From: Platycnemis pennipes
Lineage: Eukaryota; Arthropoda; Insecta; Odonata; Platycnemididae
Direction of reading: 5' to 3'
NCBI GenBank assembly: GCA_933228895.1
Contig: CAKOGI010000047.1
Coordinates: 1-64,000, forward strand
Length of the DNA stretch: 64,000 bases
The notes beneath the pieces are model-generated. The model saw nothing but the letters and a program-made list of their open reading frames with translations, made no database searches and was not told the origin of the DNA. A program made the position numbers and the translations under genes. This document shows positions 48,545-62,559 of the stretch, in pieces; position 1 is the stretch's first letter, and every line of letters begins with the position of its first letter.

Positions 48545-48654
48545 TCAACCGCATTGCCATCCTCGAGAAATAATTTCTACATCAAACCACGGCCAGCGAG
48601 AGTGCAAGCTCGATATGGTGCCTAAAGGATTTCTACATTCATCTGGATCTGGAT
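48296..48654 (+). other. Element 2 3' region with internal 78-A tract and ATCTGG tail
   Basis: A short 3' UTR is followed by an uninterrupted A run (48465-48542), then 112 bp of unique sequence ending CATCTGGATCTGGATC, then the right duplication. The matching duplication shows that the 112 bp belong to the insertion. Either the A tract is internal to the family or the copy carries 3'-transduced sequence. Confidence 0.8.
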
Positions 48655-48667
48655 CCGAATTTTGTAT
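48655..48667 (+). repeat. Right target-site duplication of element 2
   Basis: CCGAATTTTGTAT, followed by the rest of the H2B leader (CCGCAGATTGC). Confidence 0.95.
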
Positions 48668-48696
48668 CCGCAGATTGCAGAGACTCCTCGAGCATC

Positions 48697-49068
48697 ATGC
48701 CACCCAAAACCAGCGGAAAGGCTGCCAAGAAGGCGGGCAAGGCGCAGAAGAACATCTCCAAGGGAGACAAGAAGAAGAAACGCAGGAGGAAGGAGAGCTA
48801 TGCCATCTACATCTACAAGGTGCTGAAGCAGGTCCACCCCGACACCGGCATCTCCAGCAAGGCCATGAGCATCATGAACAGCTTCGTCAACGACATCTTC
48901 GAGAGAATCGCTGCCGAAGCATCGCGTCTCGCTCACTACAACAAGCGATCCACCATCACTTCCCGGGAGGTGCAGACGGCCGTCAGGCTCCTGCTCCCCG
49001 GTGAGTTGGCCAAGCACGCCGTCTCCGAGGGGACCAAAGCTGTCACCAAGTACACCAGCTCAAAGTAA
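48697..49068 (+). CDS. H2B: Histone H2B, repeat B (promoter displaced by element 2)
   Basis: An intact 123-residue H2B, identical in translation to repeat A, but its TATA box is now 7.1 kb upstream. Only 29 bp of leader after the duplication remains attached. Expression would need read-through or promoter activity from the element 3' end, so it is probably silent in normal S phase. No coding decay is visible, which agrees with a young insertion or ongoing gene conversion. Confidence 0.97.
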   Translation: MPPKTSGKAAKKAGKAQKNISKGDKKKKRRRKESYAIYIYKVLKQVHPDTGISSKAMSIMNSFVNDIFERIAAEASRLAHYNKRSTITSREVQTAVRLLLPGELAKHAVSEGTKAVTKYTSSK

Positions 49069-49100
49069 ATTCTTCCATCGAAGAATTCACTGCAAACAAC

Positions 49101-49116
49101 GGCCTTTTTTAAGGCC
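49101..49116 (+). promoter_or_regulatory. Histone mRNA 3' stem-loop, H2B repeat B
   Basis: GGCCTTTTTTAAGGCC. Confidence 0.95.
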
Positions 49117-50316
49117 CTAATCCTTTCACGATATGTTCTGCTGAGATTGAGTTCACTTACCATGCTTCCCTTTCATCCTTTGCGCGTATCTTCGCACTCC
49201 CGCATGCCAATTTTTCGACGACGAGGAGTCAAAAAATGATGCCCAAAGTCCTCCTTGCACGTCCTGTGTCACCGCTCAATTGTTTTCCGCCGTTAACACT
49301 CTCCGTGCGCGCGTACATGTCGCCATCGTTCAGAGAAACGCTCCGCGGCATGCGCTGCCCTGGCGGTTTCCATGGAAAAAAGGCGGGAAAGCGTCCCATA
49401 GTCCGTTGCTCCTGTTGCTAGGCGCTTCCCGTCCATAGCAACGCGCTCTTCGTCATAATTTGTGATTTTCCCGCCATTCCCGACCGTTAGGCACTGTTTC
49501 AAACGGTGTCGGCAATTACATCCCAGATGAAAGAGTTATCGTCATTGCTGAAGTGTGCGATTGCACATCGCGCACTATTGCGGCCTTTACGGAATGAAGT
49601 GAAAATAAAATTCCGTACAGATCAACTATGAAGCCAGAAAGACGTCCTCGTCGATAGATACTGATATTCCACCATACATCCTTCCTCGGACGGTTCGCGA
49701 CATACAATGTCGCCGCCTGCCAAGAAACGGCGCGAAAAGAAACAATGTCAGTCGTAGCTGTTGCCACGCCGCGAAAAGAAACAAAGGAAGCCGTCACTGT
49801 CTCCACGCACTGCGGAAAGCTAAAAAGCATGGCCCTCTACGAGTGTTGAATGTCAATTCGCATACAATTACTTACAGAGTAAATTCTCATGCTGCATGCC
49901 GAGAGCACACAATCTTAATTCACTGAAAAGACGGATTGTTTCCCCGCGCGTTCATAGTTCAAACAGACAACAAGAAGGACAAAGTGTTCCAAGACATAAA
50001 CCTCTCACAGTTTCCTTCGCGGTAAATTACGAACACACCTTGTATCAAATGCTTCCAGCTGCCATAAGAACTTTAAACATGTACATGACACGTTAAACAC
50101 ACCATAGTCAATTCGAGTTAACGCCACTTCACTCCTACTATCACGACGTGCTAAATACTGACTAATGTGTCGGCAATTACATCCCAGATGAATAATTTAT
50201 CAGAGACGTGCACCGATGAAACTTGCGATTGCACTATTGCGGCCGAAAAGGAAGGAAATTGAAATAAAAATCAGTTAAAATCAACAATGGAGCCAGAAAG
50301 ACGTCGACGAACGCGG
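49117..50316. other. H2B-5S intergenic region, repeat B
   Basis: Matches 24291-25490 at offset 24826: E2F-like pair at 49382-49390 and 49467-49475, spacer-repeat copies at 49505-49656 and 50167-50316. No gene. Confidence 0.7.
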
Positions 50317-50359
50317 AAAAAAAAAAAATTGCCAACGGCACCCGGTGTTCCCAGGCGGT
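50317..50359 (-). pseudogene. Truncated 5S rRNA, repeat B
   Basis: Same 3'-end fragment with T-run as in repeat A, with the same breakpoint. Confidence 0.85.
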
Positions 50360-50664
50360 CCCGTGGGCAGGTGGATTCCAACAAACCTCAACCAAATTAT
50401 ACGCGCCTACCATAAGCATCGGGTGATTTATGCAAAGGCGGAGGCTCGTCCTCGCCGTCCCAAACGTTCGACTTAGTCAATGTCCTGCATCTCCGCAATG
50501 CTGAACTACCTCACGGCAGATACAATATTTCCAGATGGTACGCCTGATACAGTGACTCTTATACGCTGCTTTAAAAATGTTATTATCGTAGAAGGAGATA
50601 TGGAAACTCGGCTAGATAGGGCTGCGGAGCGAAGCGGAGCAGCCCTACCCAACCAAGCATACCG

Positions 50665-50680
50665 AAAAAAAAAAAAAAAA
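50665..50680 (-). terminator. 5S Pol III terminator, repeat B
   Basis: T16 on the transcribed strand. Confidence 0.9.
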
Positions 50681-50800
50681 TTGCCAACGGCACCCGGTGT
50701 TCCCAGGCGGTCACCCATCCAAGTACTATCCGGGCCCAACGCTGCTTAACTTCGGTGATCGGACGAGAACCGGTGTTTTCAACGTGGTGTGGACGTTGGC
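50681..50800 (-). rRNA. 5S rRNA: 5S rRNA, repeat B
   Basis: A second intact 120-nt 5S gene with the same ends and internal control region as 25855-25974, and no differences that I can see. Confidence 0.97.
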
Positions 50801-53491
50801 GAGAAAAGACACGCTCACATAAGCATAAATGTTACGATGCATGGATGCAGATCCACGAAGACAAGTGAATGGAGTACGTTAGCAATCAAATCTATCAGTT
50901 GATTTATCCATCTCCGCCTTCAACAGTTCAGTATTTAATTAATATATTTTCTTTCCCATTGCATTTAATTCATTGAATCGCTTCCCTTGCTTTTCCACTG
51001 CTATTTTGAACCTGATTCACGTTGGAAGCCAATCTTAAAATTCATCCCTAAATCGTTATTTCCCAATCAAGCTGTGAAATACTTCCATTAAATTAATTAC
51101 TACCTGTTCGACAATAATTGTTGAACCTGATTCACGTTGAAAGCCATGCTTAAAGTTAAAATTCATTCTTAAAGTGTACATTTCTGCCGCCCTGTAAACA
51201 CGGAACGCTAAAAATAAGGGCGAGAATGAATTCTCGAGTGACTTATTCAACGCATTCTACAGTTCTCTCCACCGAGATGACACGAAGCATAGCTGCTATT
51301 AACAGTGACGAGAAAAGAATGAGAGAACGCTATCATCCGCCTAACTTAACGATGGAATTGGGTACACACTGTCAATAGCTGCGTGAATATCCGTCACTCA
51401 AATTTTAACACGGCAGTGAAGGAATGAGACCAACTTTGTGGAATACAGAGCGGTTAAAACTGTAGTGCAACGAGGGCAGGACAAATTCCACCGGAACATG
51501 GTTCAGAAAGACATACGGGTGACTGCATATGCCGTACCTCGCGAGCGTGGTAGGAAATTAATTTTCGACTCGCGAAAAGAAGAACTTTATGCAAAGATAG
51601 CAGGGAAGTAGGAACATAACATGTTGCAAAGGGCAAACAATTACCTATTTCTTAGCAATGCCGATGGATGATGAGGATAATTGTTATACCGTTACAGGTT
51701 AACTGACCTTGCCGATGATTTGGTATTCGCAGCCCACTTTGACAATGTCACGCACACAAATCGCACTATTGTAAGGCCGAAAAGCAAGGAAATGAAGATA
51801 AAATTTCGTAAAAATCAAACATAGTCCTCTCTCCTCGCGGACGTCTTTCCGGCATTAATTCATTGCATCTTGCAATGCTTCATTCATGCAACCGACTGCA
51901 CGGAGAATGAAATGTGAAAACTCACTTTCAAATGAAGATCACATGGGTGGACTGCTTCCATGGGACTCCGTAATTTCAGTCCGCCGGCTTCATTTCCGTG
52001 AGTACACAGCAGAGGTGAAGGAGGAACGACATTTCCGTTGCTATGCAGTAGTTACCAAGGAACGCTCGAGCATTGTCGCTTGCAAATTTCAGCCAGCAAT
52101 TGGATAGGTAGTTGATGTTTTTTAACGGAATATCACGCTGTTCCCGGTCATGGCACAAGTAATCCATTCACGGAAAAATGAAAGGAAACTTATGAATGCC
52201 ATCCATTGAGAAGTTCACGCATGCAATGGTAACTGATTTCCTAGGAAGGACGAAAGTCGTCCGATTATTTCATGGAAAGTGCGTCGTCCCCTATGCGAAA
52301 AGTAGAAGTAACGTCACGTTTCAGGGAAACAAGTTCATTTACAATTTCTTCTAAGAAATTACACATGTGTGTTGTACCAGTTCCACAGTAATTCTTTCAT
52401 TTTTTACCGTGCCCAAATTTTGCATACCAACGTGAAGGTCATCGTACAGGTAAGACACACAACCATTATTAATTACAGTTAACGTGGTGGACGCGCTGTA
52501 AAGACGTCTGGTGTGTGGAATAACGAATGGCGTTTCAAAGTGCAAAGTTGAAGGCAATGGAAAGTTTATAAGATTAACGGAATGAAAATTTCTACGTGTA
52601 ACAAATAAGCCAGGTCGACGATAATTTTTTTCGCATCGCATGCGAGAAGGTGGTCATCGAAAATTCCATGACAGTGGTTCTGAAAATGTGAGGACGATCC
52701 GTAGTAAACTATGCGGTCGTTCGTAAAATAAACGGCAATTACTACCGTTAATGAAGCTGCTCTCGTCCCTCATTGATAAAAATTCCTGGGCGTTTCCCTA
52801 ACGCGTAGAGTGCCTTGATTTTTACGGAATGTACACGTACACCCGGTGAGTACCAGAAAAATGAAGAATCCCGAGATATCGTCTTCATCACGTCTTGAGA
52901 GGATTTAATTCACCTATGAATTTAAAATTGGGGGAAAGGGATAATTTTTGGTGCCTGGCATTGTTCTCCTGGTAAGTAAAATATGAAAGAATAGACGTGC
53001 GAGTTTCATTTCTGTTCGAAAATGAAAACAAATGTTACCTTTTGCAATCAATTTTCATTCCCTGGTCCGTAAACTGGGAAAATGTGATTTTTTGTTCGCT
53101 GTTCACGCCTTCCTCAGGCTGTTTACACTTTTGTTGCTAGGGACAATTTCCATTGTCATTCCGATATAGCTAATGCGTACTTCACTCACGCTTTACAACA
53201 ATTGAATACGCTTATAACGCTTTCCACGTAGACACGACATTCAGTATTCTTATTTTGTACATTGGATGCATATAATTAATGATCACCAGTAATCCGTTGT
53301 GCGAAGTGTCATTTTTTCTACGTTAAGAAATATTTTCACATTGTTTCCTTACTGGGTCATCGTTGCCGTTAATGAAAAGAATGAAATGAAAGCATTACTG
53401 AAGATAGGAGACAGATGAGAACGAAGGGAATTATTACCGAGACAGTCTTATCATCCATCCCCTTCCACGCAGGGAATCATCCGTTCTCCCA

Positions 53492-53512
53492 CCCCCCCCC
53501 CCCCCCCCCCCC
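53492..53512 (+). repeat. Poly-C homopolymer, repeat C (21 C)
   Basis: Twenty-one C preceded by CCCA, so the flank differs slightly from repeats A and B. Confidence 0.9.
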
Positions 53513-56160
53513 TCTCGCATCGCCTACGTTGTGTCACGATTTCTCGGCACGTTTTTGCCGCCTTTTCACCGCCGTCGTGTAACACGACACCGTCCCGGGA
53601 GCTGGCGCCGTCGGTGGGAAATGAAACTGAAATGACAATGTGCACATCGCTCTCTAAGGCAGGCTGGGAACGTGGAACTTCCACAATGTACGGGAAGCGT
53701 CAGAACAGAGGTTTTCGCTCGAAATAAGTAGTGCAAATGTTTTGCCTAGTCACACCTGAGACAATGTGTTCGTTCAATTTAATCGTACGCTGGGATTCAC
53801 GAGAAATCAGCTACTTTTCCCGTATTCGTGCCTCACAAGAAGAAACAGCTCACTCTGAAGAAAAGCTTTGGAATTTCTGCGCGTAAAATTAAATGCATTT
53901 GACACAGAAGGACGAATTTCCACAGCAAAAAAAAACCGACTTTTTCTCACGGAAAAACGTGTCACTCAAAAGATATGCTAAAAACCGCCATTTCAGGAAC
54001 TGATGACAACCCAGGGATATGTTTTTGACGACAGTAGCGAATGCTGGGCTCATGACGTGGATTTCCAAAAGTCCTCGCACCCAACTAAATGCTATTCACA
54101 GTAGATGCAGTTCCACTGCCAAAATCCGGAATCCACCAACAATGTAAGAGTTGCATTCACGTCTGCGTCGCACATTTGACAACGTGTGTATAGTGTTACT
54201 TTCATGGAAAGAATGATTTCATTACCACTGGTCGTGAACTCAATGTCATCAGAGCACAATCGAGGATTTCAGACGACAGGACAGGACAGCTGGGCATTTG
54301 ATAATTCCCTGAGATTTCCAGGTTTTCCTGACATAAGTTTTATTTTTCGAGAGGAAATGTAGATTATTTTCTCGTCAACTGTAAGAGGACGTTGGGTATG
54401 TATTTTATTTTGTGTGAATGAAAGTAAGTATCATGGCTAATCTTGCATTTTGAGCAAAATAAACCAAATCCTGCACATTTGGAGGAAAATTAAAAAAAAT
54501 CCAACATCGTACATTATTGTGCTGGCGCTCGGGAACAAGGTTACATGTTCGGTGAGAGTTCACCCCCTGCCACACACCTTAATGGTGGCTTGCAGGGTAT
54601 TACGTAGATATAGATATTTTCATTGTCGAAACACCTAACTACAGGCAGTCCCCGAGTTACGTACGTCTCGGATTGCCCAAAAAATCCGTACTGACATAAG
54701 TGAAAAATTTATCTAAAGGGATGCCGTAGATTTACGAACGCGAGCACCAAAAAGTAAAATGTTCGTTTTAATACCTGCAGGCGGAGAAAATATCGAATAG
54801 CTGTCGAGGTTTCAACGAGGTACACAGAAGAAATTGGTAAATTTTTATCATCAATCTACCTGCAGTATTTTCGTTGCCACTAATTAATTTTCGTCGCAAA
54901 GTCGCGTAAAAAACATCTTATCTTCTACGCAACGGAACAATCTTCGTAACAGTTCATAGCGATATCGCATTTAAATTATTACGCTCACTCCATTACGATA
55001 CGGCTTACTACGTAGTACGAAGCTACGTAAATACACTGGCCCCGATTGTCATCAATTTTTAAATTGCAGCCAAAAGACATGTTGATATAAAATAAGAAAA
55101 AGTTGGAACAGAAATTATGTTGCAGAAAAGACTTGGTTATTACCGTAATTGTTTATTTCAGGACTGACACTGAAAGCTGCTGTAATCAGCAAACACCTGG
55201 ATTGAGATGCTATCATCATTACATGTCAACACGATATCCAAGGACGCCAGTTCTACGTAAAGAAAGTGAAATCAACGATCCACTTTCATAATTTACCTCC
55301 TAAATGTGCTTTCGCACATCCGTGGAATTCGGAGTTACAACATTACGCAACTTACGGCGAAATTATCGTTTACTTATGCAAATACATTAAATATAAAAAT
55401 ATGAGTTGTTGAATTTCGCAGGAAATAACTGAAGGAAATTGTCGGTAAATTTTCCTCACGTTTCTCCGCATCGATTGAAATCTCCGGAACACGGATTTAG
55501 TTTTGGAGAACGGACTTAATTTTCGGCTTACGTACATTTCGACTTACTAAGATCCATTTCCTGTTTATTAGCAGTCTTATCGAGGCTTGAACAACTACTT
55601 TGTTTCTGTCGCTGAAAGCCGTTGCGACGGGCGGAAAGCACTCGGGGTCTTCTGATAGTAATGACATGCCTACTAAGAACAAAGATTATATATTCACGGG
55701 ACAGGACTATGCATCGTACACAGTGTATGGAGAAATCATTGCAATCTCGGTAACTGCAGAAATGCTAAATGCAACACGGGAAATTTCACTATGAAACTGC
55801 CAGAAATGGCAATTATTTCCGTCGCTTTTTTACATATTCACACCACCGAAAATTCCTGAGTCGAAGTCATATTTCCAATGAATACACAATTCCCTGAGAT
55901 TTCCAGGTTTTCCAGAGTGCTGGACACCCTTCAACAGAAAATCAAGTGCGGTTCCTTGTCGCTCCTAACGCCGACCTTGTGCTATCCCCTTTAAAGGCGG
56001 GAAATCATCGCCTTGCCGCCGGCTTCTCTCTCACCCCATCCAAGGTCCGTAAATATCGGGTCGTGACACGCATTTGTCTAATGTAATCCGCCATTTTGAT
56101 TCGACTTCGCAGCGGGAATTCGAATTTCCCATGCAAACAAACGTAGGTAATCGATGCAAA

Positions 56161-56520
56161 GAACCACGATTTGCTGTTTTACTACTGGAGACAGATCTAT
56201 GAATTTTTTACTCTGCATAAAGGATATGAGGTCCCTTTGGAAGCAGTTCTCGCATCACACCCAGAGGTCGTGGGTTCGACTCCAAAAATCTTAGAAATCA
56301 CACATCCACCGCGCGAACGTTCCATCGCCGTATTTACAAGGAACCACGATTTGCTGTTTTACTATTGGAGACAGATCTATGAATTTTTTACCCTGCATAA
56401 AGGATATGAGGTCCCTTTGGAAGCAGTTCTCGCATCACACCCAGAGGTCGTGGGTTCGACTCCAAAAATCTTAGAAATCACACGTCCACCGCGCCAACGT
56501 ACCATCGCCATATTTACGGA
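56161..56520 (+). repeat. Two tandem tRNA-like 180-bp repeats, repeat C
   Basis: Third occurrence of the same pair. Box B is kept in both copies. Confidence 0.6.
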
Positions 56521-59500
56521 GAACCAGGAGAAGATACCAGACGGAGCAGATGCGTAGCAATGAAGAAAACGCCAGCTTCTACTGCGGAAGCAGGGCCAAT
56601 ACATGGAAAACGTTAAGTAATTTATTACGTTACACCGATTATGGTGATGTTATTGTAAAATAAGGAAAGAATGAGTTTCTTAAATCCGTTTTTTTTAGGT
56701 CTTCCTGGAAACGTAATGGGATTCTTTTTTTCTTTGCTTCTTCAAATAAATAATTGTATGCATTCCATTTCCGTGCCATCTCCAAAACTGGCATACTTTC
56801 CGTTAGCATACCTGCCTCTCGCCTACTGTCGACCAAAACATTATGTGCACTCCAAGGGTTCCTATATACTTAACGAAAGAACTACAGGAAATGTAATCGT
56901 ATCAATATTTTGGCCGTTACATTCTACGTCAATTCATTTACAATTCTTTTTCTGAAAAGCCTTCACATCAAATTTAAATGCAACACAAACAAGAATGTTT
57001 TAAGCGTTTTCTACAACTTAAAGTATTTTATTTTTAAAAGGAAACGATACTGCAATTAAATGTTATCATAAGCGTTGGCTCCGAGTGGTCGAACAAATGC
57101 TATTTCAATATCGTTGCAATCGTTACTTGTTAACACCCTTCACACTCGAGTGCGCATAATATTTTGGTCGAAAGTAGATTTCGACTGCGGCATTCCTCGA
57201 GAGTTACTAGCACGCACCGTCCATGTGAATTATCGCCTTACTTTTCCTCCCAAGAATTAAAAGAAAAGCATATTAATAAATTGCAAGGCGTTCAAAGCGA
57301 ATTTTAAACGCATAGCAACATCATCTGCCCCGCTATTGTTTCGAGGTAAGGGATCCAGTATGGCTTTGGTTTCGCCAACTCATGTTTCGTTCGGCCGCAT
57401 GTCCTGCCGAGGTAGCCAGTCGAATAAATGGGACGATTTTTTTTGTCAGTTGCTCAACTCCGAATTCCTACACCACATGATCCGGAAATAATCCTTTCAT
57501 GAACTAACTTTTGGTCTTAGGAGCGAAGACAGAAAACGTACATGGAGGCAAAGCAAATGATTGGAAACCGTTAGCCGAATTGGGATGGGAATCGCTGTCA
57601 CAACGCAGGCTGAATTATAATCTTCTAGGAAAATTTAAGGAGGGAAATTTCATTACTGACGTTAATCATATACTGCCGGCTCCGACTTATTACGGTAGGC
57701 TCGATAATTCTAATGAAAATGGACAGATTTAAAATGTAATTTTTTCCGCTTACGATTCCAGAGCAGAACGTTAAACATCGCGTAAATCGGTGGTAATTAT
57801 GGAGGTCAGAGTAGGTCCATAGTATTTTTTTTTAATTACCTGCATGTTCAAATCAACGTGTGACTCACGTCCTTGTTTTGTAGTGTTCATTTTAGTTTGT
57901 TGCGTCATTGTTCCTGGTGTCTATGCACCCCCTGCCACACACCCCCGAGGTGGCTTGCTGTAAGAGTTGCATTCACGTCTGCGTCGCACATTTGACAACG
58001 TGTACTTAATGTTACTATCATGGAAAGAATGATTTCATGATCACTGGTCATGAACTCAGTGTCATCAGAGCACAATGGAATGTCTCCAGCGCGGTTCCTC
58101 CTCACTCGAAACGCTGACCTCGCGCTTATCTCCCCTTTGAGATCCTCGCCTCATTTCCAAGAAACCGCGTTGCCACGTTTCCAGGAGACCGCGTTGCCAC
58201 GTATCCCGCCTGCTTCTCCATAACTCCGACCGCCGTCCATCGTCTTTAAAGGAAGGACTTGCTCGCCGGTTTAAGCAATTAATTAAGTGACACCAATTAC
58301 GGAGATGTTATTGTAAAATAAGGAAAGAATGAGTTTCTTCATAGACAACAGAGTACATTCTCGATGGATTATACAATCGATGTCTTTTGACATTAATGCG
58401 TCTGTTGGTTGAATAACTCAATAAGGAGAATTCAATGACTCCCCGAATTATATTTGCAATGGATGTCGTTCGGCATTGAAACGCATTTTCAATAATCTCA
58501 CACGATAGTAGAACATGGGCATAACACCGTGGAGTTTTTCTACAACTCACCAATTCCCGAAAAGAAAGTAGACGCGTATCGTTTCAACTTATTTTTCAAT
58601 GTCGCACGACGCAAAAAAAATATATTTCGGAATCTCCGACACAATTACGTCTCCCTGAAAACCTACTGGGTTTCTTTTCCTTTTTATCTTCAAATTCTAC
58701 GTTAATTAATTTAAAGAATTGTTTCTCAAAAGCCTTCAGATTATTTAACCCAAATTTTCGTTCGGCTCCGTGTGGTCGAAAAAATGGTATTTCCATATCG
58801 TTGCAATCCGTAGATATCCTAATGTTGCGATGTAAAGAACGTAATTTAATGAACGATGTATTATAACGTCAGGATATGTATGGATTGCGACGCAATTAAA
58901 ATAGCATTTGTTTGAAAATACAGAGTCGAGAAAAACGTTTCCGATGTAAACGTCAATTCTTGGTCTGATAAAATTCCGAAAGGTTATAGGTAACGCTGTT
59001 GAAATTTGTATAACAAAGTTTGAAGGGTTAAGCATTGTCGCATAGCATTTAAGAAAAAAACAGCTTTTACCGCGGAAGCAGGGCCAATACATGGGAAACG
59101 TTAAGTAATTCATTAAGTACATGTAGTGTCACTAATAACGGTGATTTTATTATAAAATAAGGAAAGGATCATACAATCAACGTCTTTTGACATTAGTGCG
59201 TCTGTTGATTGAATATCACACGATAGTAGAACATGGGCATAACAGTTTCTTTCCTGGGCTACAGCTCACCAAATATAGTACATTAAAAAATAGTAGATGA
59301 AAGCAACTGCGAAACGTTGTGAGAATTTGTAAAAAAGTCCTGCACGCATTGCCTCAAGTCCTGCGCATTGCATCCGGGAACGCACATGTCGGCACTGAAA
59401 CATAATCCCTAGTGTCTTCGGCAGTCGGGAAAGTGAAACCGTAACGAGGACCACAATCCGATTTTTTTTTTTGGCCACGAACTCAATGTCATCAGAGCAC

Positions 59501-60212
59501 AATCGAGGATTTCAGAGGACATCGGATCCTACTCAGAACCAACGCTGACCTTGTGCTATCCCCTTTAGAGGCGGGAAATCATCGCCTTGCCGCCGGACGA
59601 TGGTGCCATCGGCGGCAGCCCGGGAAGTAATATCAAAGGAAGGCGGCAAGCATTGTTGCGGAGCAATGAAGAAAACGGCAGCTTCTACAGCGGAAGCAGA
59701 GCCAATACATGGGAAACGTGGTCCCCGGTTTAAGTAATTAGTGACACTAAGACAACAGAGTACATAGATGTCTTATGACATTGAATTACTCAGTAAGGAA
59801 AAGTTAATAACCCCCGAATAACGTTTGCAATGGATGTCTTTCGGCATTGAAACGCATTTTCTTCAATCACACATACGATAAGCGTGGAGTTTTTGCTGGG
59901 CTACAAGTCAGCAATTGTCGAGAAGTGCGTATCATTTAAACTTGTTATTAACGGCCGCAATGTATTTCGGAATCGCTTTGTAACTATAATGAAATGAAAG
60001 ATGATAGGAAATAAAAAAAAAAGGAAATAATTGATGAAAGAGATGCAGACGTGAACCTCTGTGAGAATTTGTACAAAAAGTGTGCACACGTGCACGCATA
60101 GCCTCAAGTCCAGCGCATTGCATCCGGGATGTCTGTGGACATGTCGGAACAGGAACGGAATCCGTAGACTCATCGGCAGCGGTGATAGTGTATAGGGGAG
60201 GTGGACAGAAAA

Positions 60213-60233
60213 GCGCGCGCCGAAGGCGCGCGC
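60213..60233 (+). repeat. GC-only perfect hairpin, repeat C
   Basis: Identical arms and loop to repeats A and B. Confidence 0.7.
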
Positions 60234-61907
60234 GATTTTTTGGGTTTTTTTTTTGTCACGTGGGATGCATTCCATTTCCGTGCCATCTCCAAAACTGGCA
60301 TATTTTACGTTAGCATTCCTGGCTCTCGGTTTCCTTCAAAGGGTGCCTATATACGTACCGAAATAACCACAGAAAATGTAATCGTATCAATATTTTGGTC
60401 GTTAAATTCCACGTCAATGAATTTAAAAATTTGGTTCTCAAAAGCCTTCAGATTACTCAACCCAAATTTTAATGCAAAACAAACAAGAATGTTTTAAGCG
60501 TTTTCTGTAACATTAAGTATTTCATCTATAACAGAGACGACAATACTGTAATCATTTCTATCATAAGCGTTTCTCCCTGCTCTGTGTGGTCGAACAAATG
60601 CTATTTCATTATCGTCGCAATCGTTAGATATCCAAATGTTATGATACAGTCGTAAAGAACGTAATTTACTGGACTAATTTGATCAAATTACGCTTTTAAC
60701 AACCATGTATTATAACATCAGGATATCTAAGGATTGTAACGCAGTTAAAATGAGCCGAGAAGTACGTTTCTGATGAAAATGATTGCACAATCAATTCTCG
60801 GGCTGATAAAATTCCGAAAGTTATAGGAAAAGCATAAATATTCTTCTTCATATATTTCGTTGAAATGCGGATAAAATAGTTTGAAGGGTTTTTGAGAAAT
60901 AACCTTGTAAGCACGGCGTGTTAGTTGAGCAAAGTCACTTTTTCCATTCAAGTTTTAATTAGAAATGCCAACGTACAATGAAGAAAATTAAAGTGCACAA
61001 AAAAAACGTGGAATTGAAGGAGAAAAATATAATATCATTACATTTTCTGCAGTTACAGTTACTTGTTAACACCCTTCAGACTCGAGTGCGCATAATATTT
61101 TGGTCGAAAGTAGATTTCGACTGCGGCATTCCTCGAGCGTAACTATCACGCACCGTCCACGTGAATTATCGCCTTACTTTTCCTCCCAAAAACACACAAC
61201 AAGAATTGACCGCTATGCGTTATTAGAAGGACTTGGCTGTATTCGCGCTTTCAGATGCCCCTTTTTATTGTTTGCTACGGAATTTTTTTATTCGGGGAAC
61301 TTGAAAGAAAGCTTCAACAGTTATGGCCCTCAATCAACAAAAAAATGAAAGAAACGATTTTTACGACGAGTATAAAACCCATGATTGAGATCGTTTATTA
61401 TGATCGAACTAGGTATTAGGACCCACGTTAGGCAGGAAACGTGCCCGATGTCAACGGAGACGAATATTTCACAAAATATTTCACACAGTGGCTTATGGAT
61501 CACATCAACATTGATTTTTACTGCGTCTGGCAGTGGGACGATTTCTTAGCTACAAGCATATCAGTACGTTGTCTCCGTTGTAACGATAGGCTTTCGTGTC
61601 CCGTTAGCGGTGCAGTACGGAAATTATCCTTTCCTGCAATCCTAGCATTTTCTTATGCAATTGGAAGTGGAACTGTTATCAAATGGCGTACCATTTCACG
61701 ACAGCGGCCGACGGAATGTAATGACCATTTCGATGTCTGACGAGTTCACAACGTGGTCGAGTGGGAGTCGGCAAAGCATACATCAGTTTCTATCAAGTGG
61801 AACAACGATGCTCGCTATCCAGAATAAGAAAAAAAATGTTTCGAGCTTCCGGAATAGCTTCGGTCTCGGAAAATATACCCATCTCCAGTAATGACGTGTC
61901 CGTACCG

Positions 61908-62559
61908 CGGCGCGCTTAAAAATTAGCATTCTCAAAGGAACTCTGGATTCGCGACCAACTCGTCGAAAGGCGCGGTCTCGCGGACCGCGGTTCGAGCACC
62001 GGCCGTCCACCCAGTCCTCCCGCACCCTCAACCCGAAAAACAAAGGGCAATGCCGAAATCGCACGCACCCGCCGGCCGTCCGAAGGGCGCCTCTCCTCGG
62101 GGGCACTCCCAGCGGCCGAGACGCGACCCACCGACTAGCAGCCCTGCAGGGACGCAGGCGAAGGATGACGCCGTCCGACGGCCCCGCCAAAACGGCGCCA
62201 CGCCGCGCCCGGGAGCGCCCGCGAGCCGTTATTTCCGGACTCCGCAGCCGCGCGGGACACATGCCGTATTTACACCGCGCGCCACGGACCACGCGCTGCA
62301 CCCACGGAGCGGGGCGCGACGTCGGCGGACGACCGCAACCCCCACCACTCCCGCGGTGCAAGGCGCACCACGGGGTCGCCGCCCACACCCACCAAAAGGC
62401 GATCGCCCGTCGGAGAGTCGAGTACAAACACTCCGAGAACCGCGCCGACGCTGCGCCGACGAGAGAAGCATTTGCTCCGAAATGGTACGACAGTAATGTA
62501 AGTCCTAAGTGACAAAAATCCGAACCAACGATTTTCCTTTCGTGTCTCACGCAGGAACT
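61908..62559 (+). promoter_or_regulatory. GC-rich H1 upstream region, repeat C
   Basis: Same island as in repeats A and B. Confidence 0.55.
62498..62554 (+). other. Candidate H1 5' UTR intron, repeat C
   Basis: Splice-site words and spacing unchanged. Confidence 0.4.

Larger units (their letters stand above)
41577..48654 (+). mobile_element. Element 2: full-length non-LTR retrotransposon inserted at the H2B transcription start
   Basis: A 7078-bp insertion with exact borders from comparison with repeat A. It has a 736-bp 5' UTR, ORF1 (991 residues), ORF2 (1004 residues) and a 359-bp 3' region containing a 78-A tract and ending in ATCTGG-type repeats. The ORFs are open and the 13-bp duplication is perfect, so it is recent. 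It is clearly a different family from element 1: its ORF1 is much longer, its 5' region lacks the 120-bp array and CCAAT-TATA modules, its tail differs, and its reverse transcriptase blocks differ (AFDKVWHDGL, TGVPQGAVLSPTL). It is in the same sense as H2B. Confidence 0.97.
50801..61907. other. 5S-to-H1 intergenic spacer, repeat C
   Basis: Third copy, in register with the others (offset 50959 before the poly-C tract and 50967 after, relative to repeat A). Contents are as described for repeat A. No additional insertion. Confidence 0.85.
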
